Notes: generated from the letters alone by a model not told the origin. A DNA stretch of 59,453 nt from an uncultured Collinsella sp. (GCA_900544645.1 UQWG01000007.1:1-59453); one strand, 5' to 3'. Numbered from the stretch's first letter, positions 25,145 to 33,805 are shown. Made by a program: numbers and translations.

Positions 25145-25486
25145 TTACTCCTCGGCACCCTCAGCGGCCTCAGCGGCAGCCTTAGCGGCCTCGGCCTCTT
25201 TGGCGAGCTGCTTCTTGGACTTCTTGACGACGGTCTCAGTCTTCTCGCCCTCGTTGGCGGCCTTGACCAGAGCGGCGACGGCGTCGGTGAGCTGAGCGCC
25301 CTTGGACTGCCAGTCGGCGATCTTCTCGAGGTCGAGGTTGATGGTCTTGGGGGCGGTCATCGGGTTGTAGCGGCCAACCTCCTCGATGATACGACCGTCA
25401 CGCGGGGCGCGGGAATCGGCGACGACGACACGGTAGTACGGACGCTTCTTAGCGCCGTGACGAGCAAGGCGAATCTTGACTGCCAA
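25145..25486 (-). CDS. rpsP: 30S ribosomal protein S16
   Basis: Small-subunit assembly protein. It has 113 residues, starting AVKIRLARHGAKKRPYYRVV after the initiator and continuing RDGRIIEEVGRYNPM. Beyond the normal about 80 residues it has a Lys-rich then Ala/Glu-rich tail (KKSKKQLAKEAEAAKAAAEA), common in actinobacterial S16. The start is TTG at 25486 with GGAGGAG six bases upstream; codons further upstream are not conserved. It heads the operon with khpA, rimM, trmD and lepB. Confidence 0.98.
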   Translation of the reverse strand: MAVKIRLARHGAKKRPYYRVVVADSRAPRDGRIIEEVGRYNPMTAPKTINLDLEKIADWQSKGAQLTDAVAALVKAANEGEKTETVVKKSKKQLAKEAEAAKAAAEAAEGAEE

Positions 25487-25542
25487 AGGAAACTCCTCCA
25501 ACCAAGCAGCTTTAGGCTGCAACTACAAACAAACAGTTGAAC

Positions 25543-25571
25543 ATAATACGCCATCGACGCGGGCAGGTGAA
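25543..25571 (-). promoter_or_regulatory. Promoter of the rpsP-khpA-rimM-trmD-lepB operon
   Basis: Minus-strand -35 TTCACC (25566-25571) and -10 TATTAT (25543-25548) with exactly 17 bases between. Transcription should start near 25536, giving an about 50-base leader that contains a small GCAGC/GCTGC hairpin before the rpsP ribosome binding site. Confidence 0.65.
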
Positions 25572-25675
25572 GTCCGTGAGACCAACTTCTTCGGTGTAGT
25601 CGAGGGCAAATCCATATCTTAGACAAGAATTCGGGATTTGCAAGCACATACACGCACCCCACATGAGCTGCGCGG

Positions 25676-25681
25676 TATACT
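25676..25681 (+). promoter_or_regulatory. -10 element of dinB, predicting a leaderless transcript
   Basis: TATACT ends seven bases before the dinB ATG (25688), so the expected transcription start is on or next to the A of the start codon. There is no purine-rich ribosome binding site upstream. No good -35 is visible. Confidence 0.5.
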
Positions 25682-25687
25682 CATGAC

Positions 25688-26941
25688 ATGGAAAGACGCG
25701 AACATACATACGGTTATGAGGATGCCACGGGCGTCACGCCGCCTCCCTGGACGGGTCCGGCGGTGGGCCTCATGGACCTCGATGCGTTTTTTGCGAGCGT
25801 GGAGATGCTCGACCATCCCGAATGGCGCGGAAAACCGCTCATCGTGGGCGGAGACGCCGATTCGCGTGGCGTCGTGTCCACGTGTTCGTATGAGGCACGT
25901 CGCTTTGGCGTGCACTCTGCCATGGCCTCGGCCGAGGCGCGGCGCTTGTGCCCGCAAGCCATTTGGACGCACGGGCACTTTGATCGCTACCGCGAGGTGA
26001 GCGCGCAGGTCATGGCGATTCTCGCCGACGAGACCCCGCGCGTTGAGCGCGTATCCATCGATGAGGCCTTTATCGATATCACACCGGGTCGCTTTGCGCC
26101 CGAAGACCCGCTACTGGTTTCGCAGCGTATAAGCGACCGCGTGGCAGCGCTGGGTGTGACCTGCTCCATTGGCGTGGGCTGCAACAAGACGGTCGCAAAG
26201 ATCGCAAGCGAGCGGGACAAGCCGTTTGGGCTGACCATCGTGCGCCCCGGAACCGAGCAGCGCTTTTTGGCCGCGCTGCCGGTATCTGCCATGAGCGGCA
26301 TAGGGCGCTCGGCCGAGGAGCGACTGCGCCGCATGCGCATCTACACCCTCGGCGAGCTTTCGCGCGCGCCTGAGTCCACACTGGCCTCTATTTTTGGCGT
26401 CAACGGCGAACGCATGCGCCAGCGTGCGCTGGGACTCGAAATCTCCGAAGTCACGAGCCTCGATGAAGAGCGAGAGGTCAAGTCGGTCAGCAATGAACGC
26501 ACCTTTGCTAAAGATCTGACTGAGCGTGGGGATATTGAGGCGGCAATTGCGCTGTTGGGAGAGTCAGTGGGACGCCGCCTGCGCCGTCAGGGGCTGACGG
26601 GTGCCACGGTAACGCTCAAGCTTAAGTATTCGTATGGCAGCGGGCGTACGGCACAGCGCCGGCTGCCTCATCCGACCGACGATGAGAACATCTTCGTGGC
26701 GGTTGCACTCGAACTGCTCGACAACATCTGGCAGGAAGGCATGCATGTTCGCTTAGCGGGCATCGGCATGAGCGACTTCGACCACCAAGGCGGCATCCAG
26801 ACCGACCTGTTCTGCGAGATCGATGACCGCGGAGCCCAATCCAGCGACCGCCGCGACCTCTCCGTCGCCATCGACGCCGTCCGAGACAAGTTCGGCGACA
26901 CCGCCCTATCCTTCGGCCGCCAATCCCGCTTCAACGATTAA
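25688..26941 (+). CDS. dinB: DNA polymerase IV (Y-family)
   Basis: Error-prone translesion polymerase. It has 417 residues. The palm motif is VGLMDLDAFFASVEMLDHPE, the second catalytic motif is RVERVSIDEAFIDITPG, and GVGCNKTVAKIASERDKP and the helix-hairpin-helix GIGRSAEERLRRM follow. The little-finger domain occupies about 250-370. The C-terminus ends in a short basic stretch without a clear clamp-binding QxxLF motif. It is the only plus-strand gene in the first 47 kb and appears leaderless. No clear LexA operator is visible upstream. Confidence 0.96.
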   Translation: MERREHTYGYEDATGVTPPPWTGPAVGLMDLDAFFASVEMLDHPEWRGKPLIVGGDADSRGVVSTCSYEARRFGVHSAMASAEARRLCPQAIWTHGHFDRYREVSAQVMAILADETPRVERVSIDEAFIDITPGRFAPEDPLLVSQRISDRVAALGVTCSIGVGCNKTVAKIASERDKPFGLTIVRPGTEQRFLAALPVSAMSGIGRSAEERLRRMRIYTLGELSRAPESTLASIFGVNGERMRQRALGLEISEVTSLDEEREVKSVSNERTFAKDLTERGDIEAAIALLGESVGRRLRRQGLTGATVTLKLKYSYGSGRTAQRRLPHPTDDENIFVAVALELLDNIWQEGMHVRLAGIGMSDFDHQGGIQTDLFCEIDDRGAQSSDRRDLSVAIDAVRDKFGDTALSFGRQSRFND

Positions 26942-26952
26942 CCGCCTTTGGG

Positions 26953-26996
26953 TAAAAAGAAAGCCGGGCAGGTGCGGAAAACCGCACCTGCCCGGC
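26953..26996 (-). terminator. Intrinsic terminator after rsfS, shared with dinB
   Basis: A perfect 15-bp stem (GCCGGGCAGGTGCGG with its complement) closes a four-base loop. On the minus strand it is followed by TTTCTTTTTA, so it terminates the rplU-to-rsfS direction; on the plus strand it lies 22 bases after dinB and may also stop that transcript. Confidence 0.9.
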
Positions 26997-27038
26997 GATA
27001 TGCGTGAGGATAGCTAAAACCCCGTCTCAAATGAGCTA

Positions 27039-27494
27039 CTAGAGGAGGTTGAGGGGGAGCTGGGGGGCGTCTCCCCAGAGTTTCTCGAGGCGGTAGAAGT
27101 CGCGGGCTTCGGGAGTGAAGACGTGGACGACAACCGAACCGTAGTCCATGAGCATCCAGGTCTTCTGCTCGCGACCCTCGATGGAGAACGGGTGCTCGCC
27201 GCAAGCCTCGGCGACCTTCTCCTCGATCTCGTCGACGATAGAATCGACCTGGCGGTTATTGGTACCGGTGGCAAGCACAAAGTAGTCGCATACGTCGGAA
27301 AGCTCGGTCAGGTCGAGCACCTGAACGTCCTCGCCCTTCTTGTCGTAGGCGGCCTGCGCGGCGGCGCGGGCGACATCCTCGGCGGCGACACCGCTCGCGG
27401 ACAGCGAGGCGGCAGTGCGGTCGGACGTGGCGGCGAAGCTCTTGTGCTCCACATGTTCAAGAATCTGCTCGTCGGTCATGGTCTCGTCGGCCAT
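27039..27494 (-). CDS. rsfS: Ribosomal silencing factor RsfS
   Basis: Binds L14 and blocks subunit joining under nutrient limitation. It has 151 residues: an N-terminal Ala-rich extension of about 40 residues and the RsfS core (VLDLTELSDVCDYFVLATG, NNRQVDSIVDEIEEKV, REQKTWMLMDYGSVVVHVF, RDFYRLEKLWGDAP). The ATG at 27494 is chosen. It is the last gene of the obgE-nadD-yqeK-rsfS run, a common arrangement. Confidence 0.96.
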   Translation of the reverse strand: MADETMTDEQILEHVEHKSFAATSDRTAASLSASGVAAEDVARAAAQAAYDKKGEDVQVLDLTELSDVCDYFVLATGTNNRQVDSIVDEIEEKVAEACGEHPFSIEGREQKTWMLMDYGSVVVHVFTPEARDFYRLEKLWGDAPQLPLNLL

Positions 27495-27521
27495 GGAATA
27501 CCTCTTTCTAGACAGCCCGAG

Positions 27522-28130
27522 CTAGCGCAGCTGGGCGTAATGGTTGTAAATCGTAATAGCCGTGGGATAAAGATAGCGCCCGGACTGGATCACATAGACC
27601 AGACCCTGCGCAAAACAGGAGAAGAACAACTCATCGAGCGTCGACTCCCCCACCATCTTGCGCAGCGCATGGGCATAATCGCCGTGGCGGTTGGGTTCGA
27701 TGGCATCAGCCACAAAGACCACCATATCGAGCGGCGTCATGTCGCAAGCGCCCACGGTGTGACGGTCGACAGCCTGAAAGACCGCCGGCGACAGCTCGGG
27801 AAAAAGCTGCGGAAGCTCATAGGCGGCAACAGGGCCATGCAAAAGCGGCGTCGCGGCGGAAGGAGAGCCGGCAATCTTAATGCCGTAATGCAGAGCGCGC
27901 GTGACCAGCTCGTCGTCGGAGAGCACTTTGTCCCAGTCATGGATCAGGCCGGCGGCAGCGGCATCAAAGCGGTCAACGCCGTAGACCTCGGCCAGATGAA
28001 GTGCGGTCTCGGCAACACCCAGCGAATGCACATAGCGCTTGCGCTTATCCTTCATGCGAACATCGAGCAGCTCTTGAATGCGCTTGAGCAGCGCGCGCTC
28101 ATCGCCCTCAAACTGATCCTCTACCGACAA
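27522..28130 (-). CDS. yqeK: YqeK-type HD-domain hydrolase (Ap4A hydrolase)
   Basis: HD-family phosphohydrolase; characterised members symmetrically cleave diadenosine tetraphosphate to ADP. It has 202 residues. Metal-binding motifs are RYVHSLGVAETA (His), AGLIHDWDK (HD pair), TPLLHGPVAAYEL and MVVFVADAIEPNR (late Asp). The HD pair is followed by WDK where many members have the same sequence. The start is TTG at 28130, with GGGGG six bases upstream just after the nadD stop. Its place between nadD and rsfS is typical and supports the family call. Confidence 0.93.
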   Translation of the reverse strand: MSVEDQFEGDERALLKRIQELLDVRMKDKRKRYVHSLGVAETALHLAEVYGVDRFDAAAAGLIHDWDKVLSDDELVTRALHYGIKIAGSPSAATPLLHGPVAAYELPQLFPELSPAVFQAVDRHTVGACDMTPLDMVVFVADAIEPNRHGDYAHALRKMVGESTLDELFFSCFAQGLVYVIQSGRYLYPTAITIYNHYAQLR

Positions 28131-28142
28131 CGTAGACCCCCA

Positions 28143-28820
28143 TCACTCAAAATCTTCTTGGCCCAAATCGGCATATAGCCTGCGTTTGCGAATGTAGCCG
28201 AGCACGGACTCGCTCGTAAGATAGCGCACGCTCATGCCGCGGGCAACTCGCTTACGAATGTTCGTCGAGCTGATCGCCAGCGCCGGAATCTGAATATAGC
28301 GCACGTCGAACGGCAGCCCCGACTCTTTGATTCGGGCACGCGCCGTATCGATATCAAAACCCGGTCGCGTCGCCGCAATAAAGGTAGCAAGCTCAGCGAT
28401 TCGTTCGGCATCATGCCAGGTCACAATATCGATAATCGCGTCGGCGCCCGTAATAAAGTAGAGCTTTACCTGCGGCGGGTAAAAGTCGCGAAGGGCATGA
28501 AGCGTATCGGCCGTGTAGGTTACGCCCGGACGGTCGATCTCGAACCGACTCGCTAAAAAGGCCGGGTTCGCGGCGGTGGCGAGGACCGTCATGGCATAAC
28601 GGTCCTCAGCAGGCGTCACCGGCTTGTCAAGCTTAAAAGCAGGAGAGCCCGCCGGCATAAAGAGCACAGCGTCCAAGTCGAGCGACTCGCGCGCTTGCTC
28701 GGCAGTCACCAGGTGCCCGTAATGGATGGGATCAAAGGTGCCACCCATAATGCCGAGCCTAAACTCCTGCCCGTCCTCTAGAGGAAGCTCGGGCAGACCG
28801 ATTCCACCGCGCAGCGACAT
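28143..28820 (-). CDS. nadD: Nicotinate-nucleotide adenylyltransferase
   Basis: Adenylates nicotinate mononucleotide in NAD synthesis. It has 225 residues with about 20 extra residues before the nucleotide-binding motif GIMGGTFDPIHYGHL. Other landmarks are FMPAGSPAFK, YTADTLHALRDFYP, FITGADAIIDIVTWHD and the C-terminal ISSTNIRKRVARGMSVRYL. The ATG at 28820 lies three bases after the obgE stop. The gene continues the obgE-nadD-yqeK-rsfS order. Confidence 0.97.
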   Translation of the reverse strand: MSLRGGIGLPELPLEDGQEFRLGIMGGTFDPIHYGHLVTAEQARESLDLDAVLFMPAGSPAFKLDKPVTPAEDRYAMTVLATAANPAFLASRFEIDRPGVTYTADTLHALRDFYPPQVKLYFITGADAIIDIVTWHDAERIAELATFIAATRPGFDIDTARARIKESGLPFDVRYIQIPALAISSTNIRKRVARGMSVRYLTSESVLGYIRKRRLYADLGQEDFE

Positions 28821-28823
28821 GGC

Positions 28824-30290
28824 CTACTCGCCCTCCGAGGTCTCGGCATCGCCCGCGGCATCCGCCGCATCGACAACCTCGACGCCCTCATCCGCAGCAT
28901 CAGCCACGTCAATGGCTTCAACGGCAACGTCCTCGCCAGCATCCTCGAGCTCTTCGTACTCCGAGAAGTCCTCAGCGCCCTCAAAGTCAAAGGCGCGCTG
29001 ACAAATGCGGACCTCGTCGCCCGCACGGCAACCGGCCTTCTCGAGCGCGTCGTCAACACCCATACGCGCAAACTTATGCTGCAGGTAAATGACGGCTTCC
29101 TCGTTTTCCCAGTCGGTCTGGATGACCATACGTTCAATGGCACGACCGACCACGCGGAAGGCACCGGGCTCTTCCTGAACAATGCGGAAACGCTTCTCAC
29201 GCTGCAGGCGACGGCGCTCCCACTCATCGTCGCGCAGAACGACCGGCTCATCCGAGACAGCCAACTCGGCGCGCAGCTTAGCCACCTGCTCGCCCACGGC
29301 AAGCATCAGCGTATTGAGGCCGGCGCCCGTCACGGCAGACACGGCAAAGAACATATGTCCATCGTCGAGCGCTGCGCGCTTGAGGTCGGCAATCTTGTCG
29401 GCCGTGCCCGGCGCATCGCACTTGTTGGCAACGACGATCTGCGGACGCTCCGAAAGCTCGGCGCCATACTGCTCGAGCTCGCGGTTGATGATGTGGTAAT
29501 CCTCGACCGGATCGCGATCCTCAAAACCACCCGTCATGTCGACGACGTGCATGATCAGGGCCGTACGCTCAATGTGGCGCAAGAACTGGTGACCCAGGCC
29601 CTTACCCTCGCTCGCGCCTTCGATAAGACCGGGGACGTCAGCAACGACGTAAGAATATTCGCCGGCACGCACCATGCCGAGGTTCGGCACGAGCGTGGTA
29701 AACGGGTAGTCGGCGATCTTGGGGCGGGCGGCACTCATGCGCGCGATGAGAGATGACTTACCCACCGAGGGGAAGCCCACGAGCGCGGCATCGGCCATGA
29801 GCTTCATCTCGAGCTCAATCCAGTGCTCCTCGGCCGGCTCGCCCAGCTGGGCGAACGCGGGCGCGCGGCGCACCGACGTCACAAAGTGCGTATTGCCGAG
29901 ACCACCGGCGCCACCAGGGGCCACGACAACGCGCTCGCCATCATGCACCAGATCGGCAATCTCGAACATCGGGGTCTGCGTCTCGGGGTCGAGCTCGCGC
30001 ACCACGGTACCCATAGGGACCTTGAGAATCAGGTCCTCGCCGCTCTTACCGTTACGACGGGCACCCTGCCCGTGCGTGCCGCGCTCGGCGCGGAAGTGAT
30101 GCTTAAAGCGGTAATCGATCAGCGAAGACAGCTGAGCATCGGCCTGGATGACGACATTGCCGCCACGACCGCCGTCGCCGCCATCGGGGCCGCCCTTGGG
30201 GACAAATGCCTCGCGCCTAAACGACATGCATCCGGCTCCGCCGTCGCCGCCGCACACGTTAATGCGGCTGATATCGGTGAACTGTGACAA
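28824..30290 (-). CDS. obgE: GTPase ObgE/CgtA
   Basis: GTPase linked to 50S assembly and stress responses. It has 488 residues. The Gly-rich Obg fold opens with NVCGGDGGAGCMSFRREAF and PDGGDGGRGG. The G domain has GFPSVGKSSLIARMSAA, DVPGLIEGASEGKGLGHQFL, NKCDAPG and the SAV loop. The OCT domain follows at about 345-425, and the last about 60 residues form an acidic Asp/Glu/Ala-rich tail. The start is TTG at 30290, eight bases after AGGAGG. Confidence 0.97.
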   Translation of the reverse strand: MSQFTDISRINVCGGDGGAGCMSFRREAFVPKGGPDGGDGGRGGNVVIQADAQLSSLIDYRFKHHFRAERGTHGQGARRNGKSGEDLILKVPMGTVVRELDPETQTPMFEIADLVHDGERVVVAPGGAGGLGNTHFVTSVRRAPAFAQLGEPAEEHWIELEMKLMADAALVGFPSVGKSSLIARMSAARPKIADYPFTTLVPNLGMVRAGEYSYVVADVPGLIEGASEGKGLGHQFLRHIERTALIMHVVDMTGGFEDRDPVEDYHIINRELEQYGAELSERPQIVVANKCDAPGTADKIADLKRAALDDGHMFFAVSAVTGAGLNTLMLAVGEQVAKLRAELAVSDEPVVLRDDEWERRRLQREKRFRIVQEEPGAFRVVGRAIERMVIQTDWENEEAVIYLQHKFARMGVDDALEKAGCRAGDEVRICQRAFDFEGAEDFSEYEELEDAGEDVAVEAIDVADAADEGVEVVDAADAAGDAETSEGE

Positions 30291-30306
30291 CAGAATCGCC
30301 TCCTAC

Positions 30307-30350
30307 AAAAAAGAGGGAGACCCTTGAATCCTAAAACTCAAGTGCCTCCC
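30307..30350 (-). terminator. Hairpin with T-run between rpmA and obgE
   Basis: Minus-strand imperfect stem (GGGAG with CTCCC outside, CTTGA with TCAAG inside, two mismatches) followed by CTTTTTT. It lies 26 bases after the rpmA stop and would reduce transcription from the ribosomal protein genes into obgE. Confidence 0.7.
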
Positions 30351-30375
30351 ACATATGTGCTCTATGAAGGGTGAA

Positions 30376-30633
30376 TTACGCGTTCGCGAGCGGGCGTACG
30401 CTGACCCTGTGCTTGATACCCTTGTGGAACTCAACGGTACCGTCGACCAGCGCGAACAGCGTGTCGTCCTTACCACGGCCAACGTTCTCACCCGGGTGGA
30501 TGTGCGTGCCGTGCTGACGGACGAGAATCGTGCCCGTGGTTACCGTCTGGCCGGCATAGCGCTTCGTGCCAAGGCGCTGACCGCGGGAGTCACGGCCATT
30601 ACGGGAGGAACCGAGTCCTTTTTTGTGTGCCAT
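30376..30633 (-). CDS. rpmA: 50S ribosomal protein L27
   Basis: Large-subunit protein near the peptidyl transferase centre. It has 85 residues starting AHKKGLGSSRNGRDSRGQRL, then RYAGQTVTTGTILVRQHGT and HIHPGENVGRGKDDTLFAL. The N-terminus begins directly with the mature sequence, so no cleavage by a Prp-type protease is needed, and no prp gene lies between rplU and rpmA. It pairs with rplU 33 bases upstream. Confidence 0.98.
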   Translation of the reverse strand: MAHKKGLGSSRNGRDSRGQRLGTKRYAGQTVTTGTILVRQHGTHIHPGENVGRGKDDTLFALVDGTVEFHKGIKHRVSVRPLANA

Positions 30634-30666
30634 TGTGTATACCTACTCTTTCGTTACGAGTGTAAT

Positions 30667-31041
30667 CTACTCGGCGACGGGAGCCTCGGCAACAGCCTCG
30701 GCCTCTGCCTTGACAGCCTTCTTGGCGCGGGACGTAGCCTGGACCTTCACGATCTTCAGCTTGGTGAGCTGCTGACGGTGACCCTTCAGACGACGATAGC
30801 GCTTGCGCTTGTGGAACTTGAAGACCAGCTGCTTCTCGCCCTTGAACTGCTCAACGATCTGAGCGGTAACCTTGGCCTTGGCCAGCTTGTCGGGATCGGT
30901 GACGATCTTCTTACCATCGTTGAGGAAGATAACCGGCAGGGTGACCTTGTCGCCCTCATTGCCCTCGATCTTCTCGACGGTGATGACATCGTCGGTGGCG
31001 ACCTTGTACTGCTTGCCGCCCGTGTTAACGATTGCGTACAT
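30667..31041 (-). CDS. rplU: 50S ribosomal protein L21
   Basis: Large-subunit protein. It has 124 residues: YAIVNTGGKQYKVATDDVI at the start, FHKRKRYRRLKGHRQQLTKL in the RNA-binding region, then an Ala/Glu-rich tail (KAVKAEAEAVAEAPVAE) beyond the usual about 103 residues. The ATG at 31041 has AAGGGC upstream; an in-frame start seven codons earlier lies before that site. It heads the rplU-rpmA unit from the promoter at 31084-31112. Confidence 0.98.
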   Translation of the reverse strand: MYAIVNTGGKQYKVATDDVITVEKIEGNEGDKVTLPVIFLNDGKKIVTDPDKLAKAKVTAQIVEQFKGEKQLVFKFHKRKRYRRLKGHRQQLTKLKIVKVQATSRAKKAVKAEAEAVAEAPVAE

Positions 31042-31083
31042 GTTTACTTGCCCTTCATGCATCAGTTAGTGCAACAGCCGAAT

Positions 31084-31112
31084 ATAGTAGCAGGCGAAAA
31101 TACCCCCGTCAA
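31084..31112 (-). promoter_or_regulatory. Promoter of rplU-rpmA
   Basis: Minus-strand -35 TTGACG (31107-31112) and -10 TACTAT (31084-31089) separated by exactly 17 bases. The TGA stop of the upstream gene lies inside the -35 hexamer. The expected start is near 31077, giving a leader of about 36 bases. Confidence 0.75.
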
Positions 31113-31921
31113 CGAGTATGTGGAGCAAATCCACAAGTTCGCACAGGTATGGGGCTGACGAGTCGGCCCTCGTCGTCCTCGCATGCTTGATTCTGACGCT
31201 CGACATCGTAGGAGCAGATGGTCACGAGGTCTTGCATACCGGTGGAAACAATAGGTGCATCCACGCCCGGGGTCAAGCCCTGCAACAAAACATCAGCAGC
31301 GGAAAGCAAAATTTCCGGACGCATGGAGCCCTCGTTGTCGGCATGGGTGTCGAGCATGAGCACCAAATGATCCGGGCGCTCCCCCGCCGTGAGCTCATAG
31401 CCCACGAGCGTGTGATCCAAATCCAAGCGCTTGCTCTTTTTGCCACGCGCGTAGTCGATGCCATGGTCCGCGCGCAGCGTGTCGATCGCACGACGCACCT
31501 CGTCGGCGCTTACGGGCGCCTCGGGGTCCAGATGCAGGTCGATGCGATACGACAGGCGCGTGAGCTGCGCCGTCAACGCCGGCGTGCGCACGTCGATGTA
31601 CGCCGCCTCGATGGGCGCCAGATCGGCCGGAGACGCCGCAGCCAGGCGCCCAAACGCCTCGTCGAGCGCCACGAACTCGGTCATAAACAGGTCATACCAC
31701 TCGCAGGTCGACGACGTACCCACCGGTAGCGCCGAAGAGAAGCCCACGCGCATGTGCGGGGAGAAGCCCTGCGTGACGGCATAGGGAAGTCCCGCACGGC
31801 GCACGATGCGCTCAATGGTATGGATCACTTCGAGATGGCCCAAGTACTTAAGGCGATCGCGCTTGCCATAGCGAACACGAAGTCTAAAGAGCGTGGGGTT
31901 GTCGGTCAGGCGCTCACTCAT
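31109..31921 (-). CDS. TIGR03936 (DUF2344) radical-SAM-associated protein
   Basis: Family whose members accompany, or are fused to, a B12-binding-like radical SAM protein; the reaction is not known to me with confidence. It has 270 residues. It starts with RLRVRYGKRDRLKYLGHLEV, and LPYAVTQGFSPHMRVGFSSA and LPVGTSSTCEWYDLF are the conserved core. No CxxxCxxC motif is present, so it is not itself a radical SAM enzyme. The ATG overlaps the stop of the upstream radical SAM gene as ATGA, meaning the two are co-translated. An RNase E/G gene often found next in other bacteria is absent; rplU follows. Confidence 0.9.
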   Translation of the reverse strand: MSERLTDNPTLFRLRVRYGKRDRLKYLGHLEVIHTIERIVRRAGLPYAVTQGFSPHMRVGFSSALPVGTSSTCEWYDLFMTEFVALDEAFGRLAAASPADLAPIEAAYIDVRTPALTAQLTRLSYRIDLHLDPEAPVSADEVRRAIDTLRADHGIDYARGKKSKRLDLDHTLVGYELTAGERPDHLVLMLDTHADNEGSMRPEILLSAADVLLQGLTPGVDAPIVSTGMQDLVTICSYDVERQNQACEDDEGRLVSPIPVRTCGFAPHTR

Positions 31922-33795
31922 GCGCGATCACCCATCAATACATTCTTGGCGTGGAGCGTGGGGCAGATCCCGCAGCCGGTGCACGACGTGCGGGTGCAGT
32001 CGGGAGTCGTGACGCCCTCGAGCGAGCGACGGTACTCGCGCTCGAGGAAGCCGCGCGTACAGCCGGGGCTCACATGCTCCCACGGCAGGCGCCAGTCCAA
32101 CTCGTAGGGCAGGTGCACGAGCTCATTGAGGTCGATGCCGTTTTTGGCAGCAGCTTCCTTCCAGTTATCGAGCGAGAAATGCTCTACCCAGGCGTCAAAG
32201 CGAGAGCCCGAGCGCCAAGCGTCGATGATGACGGGCGTCATGTCACGACCGGCGCGGGACAGCGCGGCCTCGATGAGCGAGGTCTCGGCATCGTGGTAAT
32301 GCACGCGGACGGCACGGTTGCGAACGCTCGTGATGAGCAGCTTCTGGCGACGCTTGACGTCGTCGTAGTCGAGCTGCGGGCACCACTGGAACGGCGTGGC
32401 AGCCTTGGGGATAAAGACCGAAACCGAGATGGACACCGAGATCGAGCCGCGACGAGCCTTGGGCACCACGGAACGACCGAGCTCCAGCACGTGATCGGCC
32501 AGATTGGCGATGGCCACGATGTCCTCGTCGCGCTCGCCGGGAAGGCCCATCATAAAGTAGAGCTTCATGCGGTTCCAGCCGGCCTCGAAGGCCGCCTTGG
32601 CCGCACGGTCCAGGTCCTCCTCGGTCACGTTCTTGTTAATGATGTCGCGCATGCGCTGGCTGCCGGCCTCGGGCGCGAACGTCAGGCCGCCCTTCTTTTC
32701 GCCGGCGACCGACTCAGCCATATCCACGCCAAACGAATCCAGGCGCTGCGACGGAATAGACACGCGAATACCCGTATCCTCCAGGCGACGGTTGAGCCTG
32801 CCGAGCACGTCGCGAATGCAGGAGTGGTCGGTCGTGGAGAGCGAGGTCAGCGACACCTCGTCATAGCCGGTCTTTTCCAGACCCTGGATCACCGACGAGA
32901 CGATCTGGTCGGCCGAGCGCTCGCGCACCGGGCGATACGTCATGCCGGCCTGGCAAAAACGACAGCCGCGGGCGCAGCCGCGCAGAATCTCGATAGACAG
33001 GCGGTCGTGGACCAGCTGCGCATAGGGTACGCACGACTGCGACAGCGGATTTGTGGCGCCGAAATCCTCGACGACGCGCTTGTAGACCACGGTCGGCGCA
33101 TCCTTGCCCTCACGCGGCACGGTGTAGCCATGCGGCGAGCAGGGCTCGTCGTGACGAACCTCATAGAGCGACGGCACGTAGTTGCCGGCAATGGATGCAA
33201 GCTGCTCGACAATCTGCGCGCGCGGGACCCCTTCGTCACGCAGGCGGCGATGCAGCTGGCAGGTCTCGAGCAGCGATTCCTCGCCCTCACCGATGAGGAT
33301 GGCATCGAAGAAGGCCGCGTACGGCTCGGGGTTGTACACCGAGGGGCCGCCGGCGATGATGATAGGGTCGTCTTCACCTCGGTCGGCCGCTAACAGCGGA
33401 ATGCCAGCGAGGTCGAGTGCCTCGAGGAAGTTCGTCACCGCCATCTCGTGCGGCACATGCAGACCGACGATATCAAACGAAGCGACCGGCGCAGCACCTT
33501 CGAGCGACAGCAGAGGAATACCCGCCTCGCGCATGGCGTCACCCATATCGGGCCACGGCACATAGCCGCGCTCGCAGGAGATGCCCTCGGCCTGGTTAAG
33601 GATGTTGTAGAGGATGGCGATGCCCTGGTTGGGCAGACCGACCTCGTACACATCCGGGTAGATCAGGCAGCAACGGTAGTCGGCATCGGCCTTGGAAAGC
33701 GTGCCCCACTCGTGATCGATATAGCGGCTCGGCTTCTCGACCTTGGCGAGCAACGGCTCAATTAAATGAAAACAATCTTGGTATGCAACGCGCAA
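31918..33795 (-). CDS. TIGR03960 family B12-binding-like radical SAM protein
   Basis: Predicted radical SAM enzyme of unknown substrate. It has 625 residues. The N-terminal part (about 40-160) resembles a cobalamin-binding Rossmann domain (VGLPNQGIAILYNILNQ, GLHVPHEMAVTNFLEAL). The SAM cluster motif CARGCRFC has C274, C278 and C281. The C-terminus has a Cys-rich segment (TSCTGCGICP) that could bind another Fe-S cluster or metal. The start is TTG at 33795, with AGGGG seven bases upstream, just after the preceding stop. It is tightly linked to its TIGR03936 partner and to the rod-shape genes. Confidence 0.92.
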   Translation of the reverse strand: MRVAYQDCFHLIEPLLAKVEKPSRYIDHEWGTLSKADADYRCCLIYPDVYEVGLPNQGIAILYNILNQAEGISCERGYVPWPDMGDAMREAGIPLLSLEGAAPVASFDIVGLHVPHEMAVTNFLEALDLAGIPLLAADRGEDDPIIIAGGPSVYNPEPYAAFFDAILIGEGEESLLETCQLHRRLRDEGVPRAQIVEQLASIAGNYVPSLYEVRHDEPCSPHGYTVPREGKDAPTVVYKRVVEDFGATNPLSQSCVPYAQLVHDRLSIEILRGCARGCRFCQAGMTYRPVRERSADQIVSSVIQGLEKTGYDEVSLTSLSTTDHSCIRDVLGRLNRRLEDTGIRVSIPSQRLDSFGVDMAESVAGEKKGGLTFAPEAGSQRMRDIINKNVTEEDLDRAAKAAFEAGWNRMKLYFMMGLPGERDEDIVAIANLADHVLELGRSVVPKARRGSISVSISVSVFIPKAATPFQWCPQLDYDDVKRRQKLLITSVRNRAVRVHYHDAETSLIEAALSRAGRDMTPVIIDAWRSGSRFDAWVEHFSLDNWKEAAAKNGIDLNELVHLPYELDWRLPWEHVSPGCTRGFLEREYRRSLEGVTTPDCTRTSCTGCGICPTLHAKNVLMGDRA

Positions 33796-33805
33796 CGGAA
33801 AACCC

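Noticed and set aside
25691..25715. Possible LexA operator near the dinB start (GAAC followed by ATAC repeats)
   Set aside because: There is no matching GTTC half-site at the right spacing, and the site lies inside the coding sequence.
28726..29001. Short plus-strand frame opposite the acidic tail of obgE
   Set aside because: Its Ser/Ala-rich sequence simply mirrors the low-complexity acidic tail codons on the other strand.
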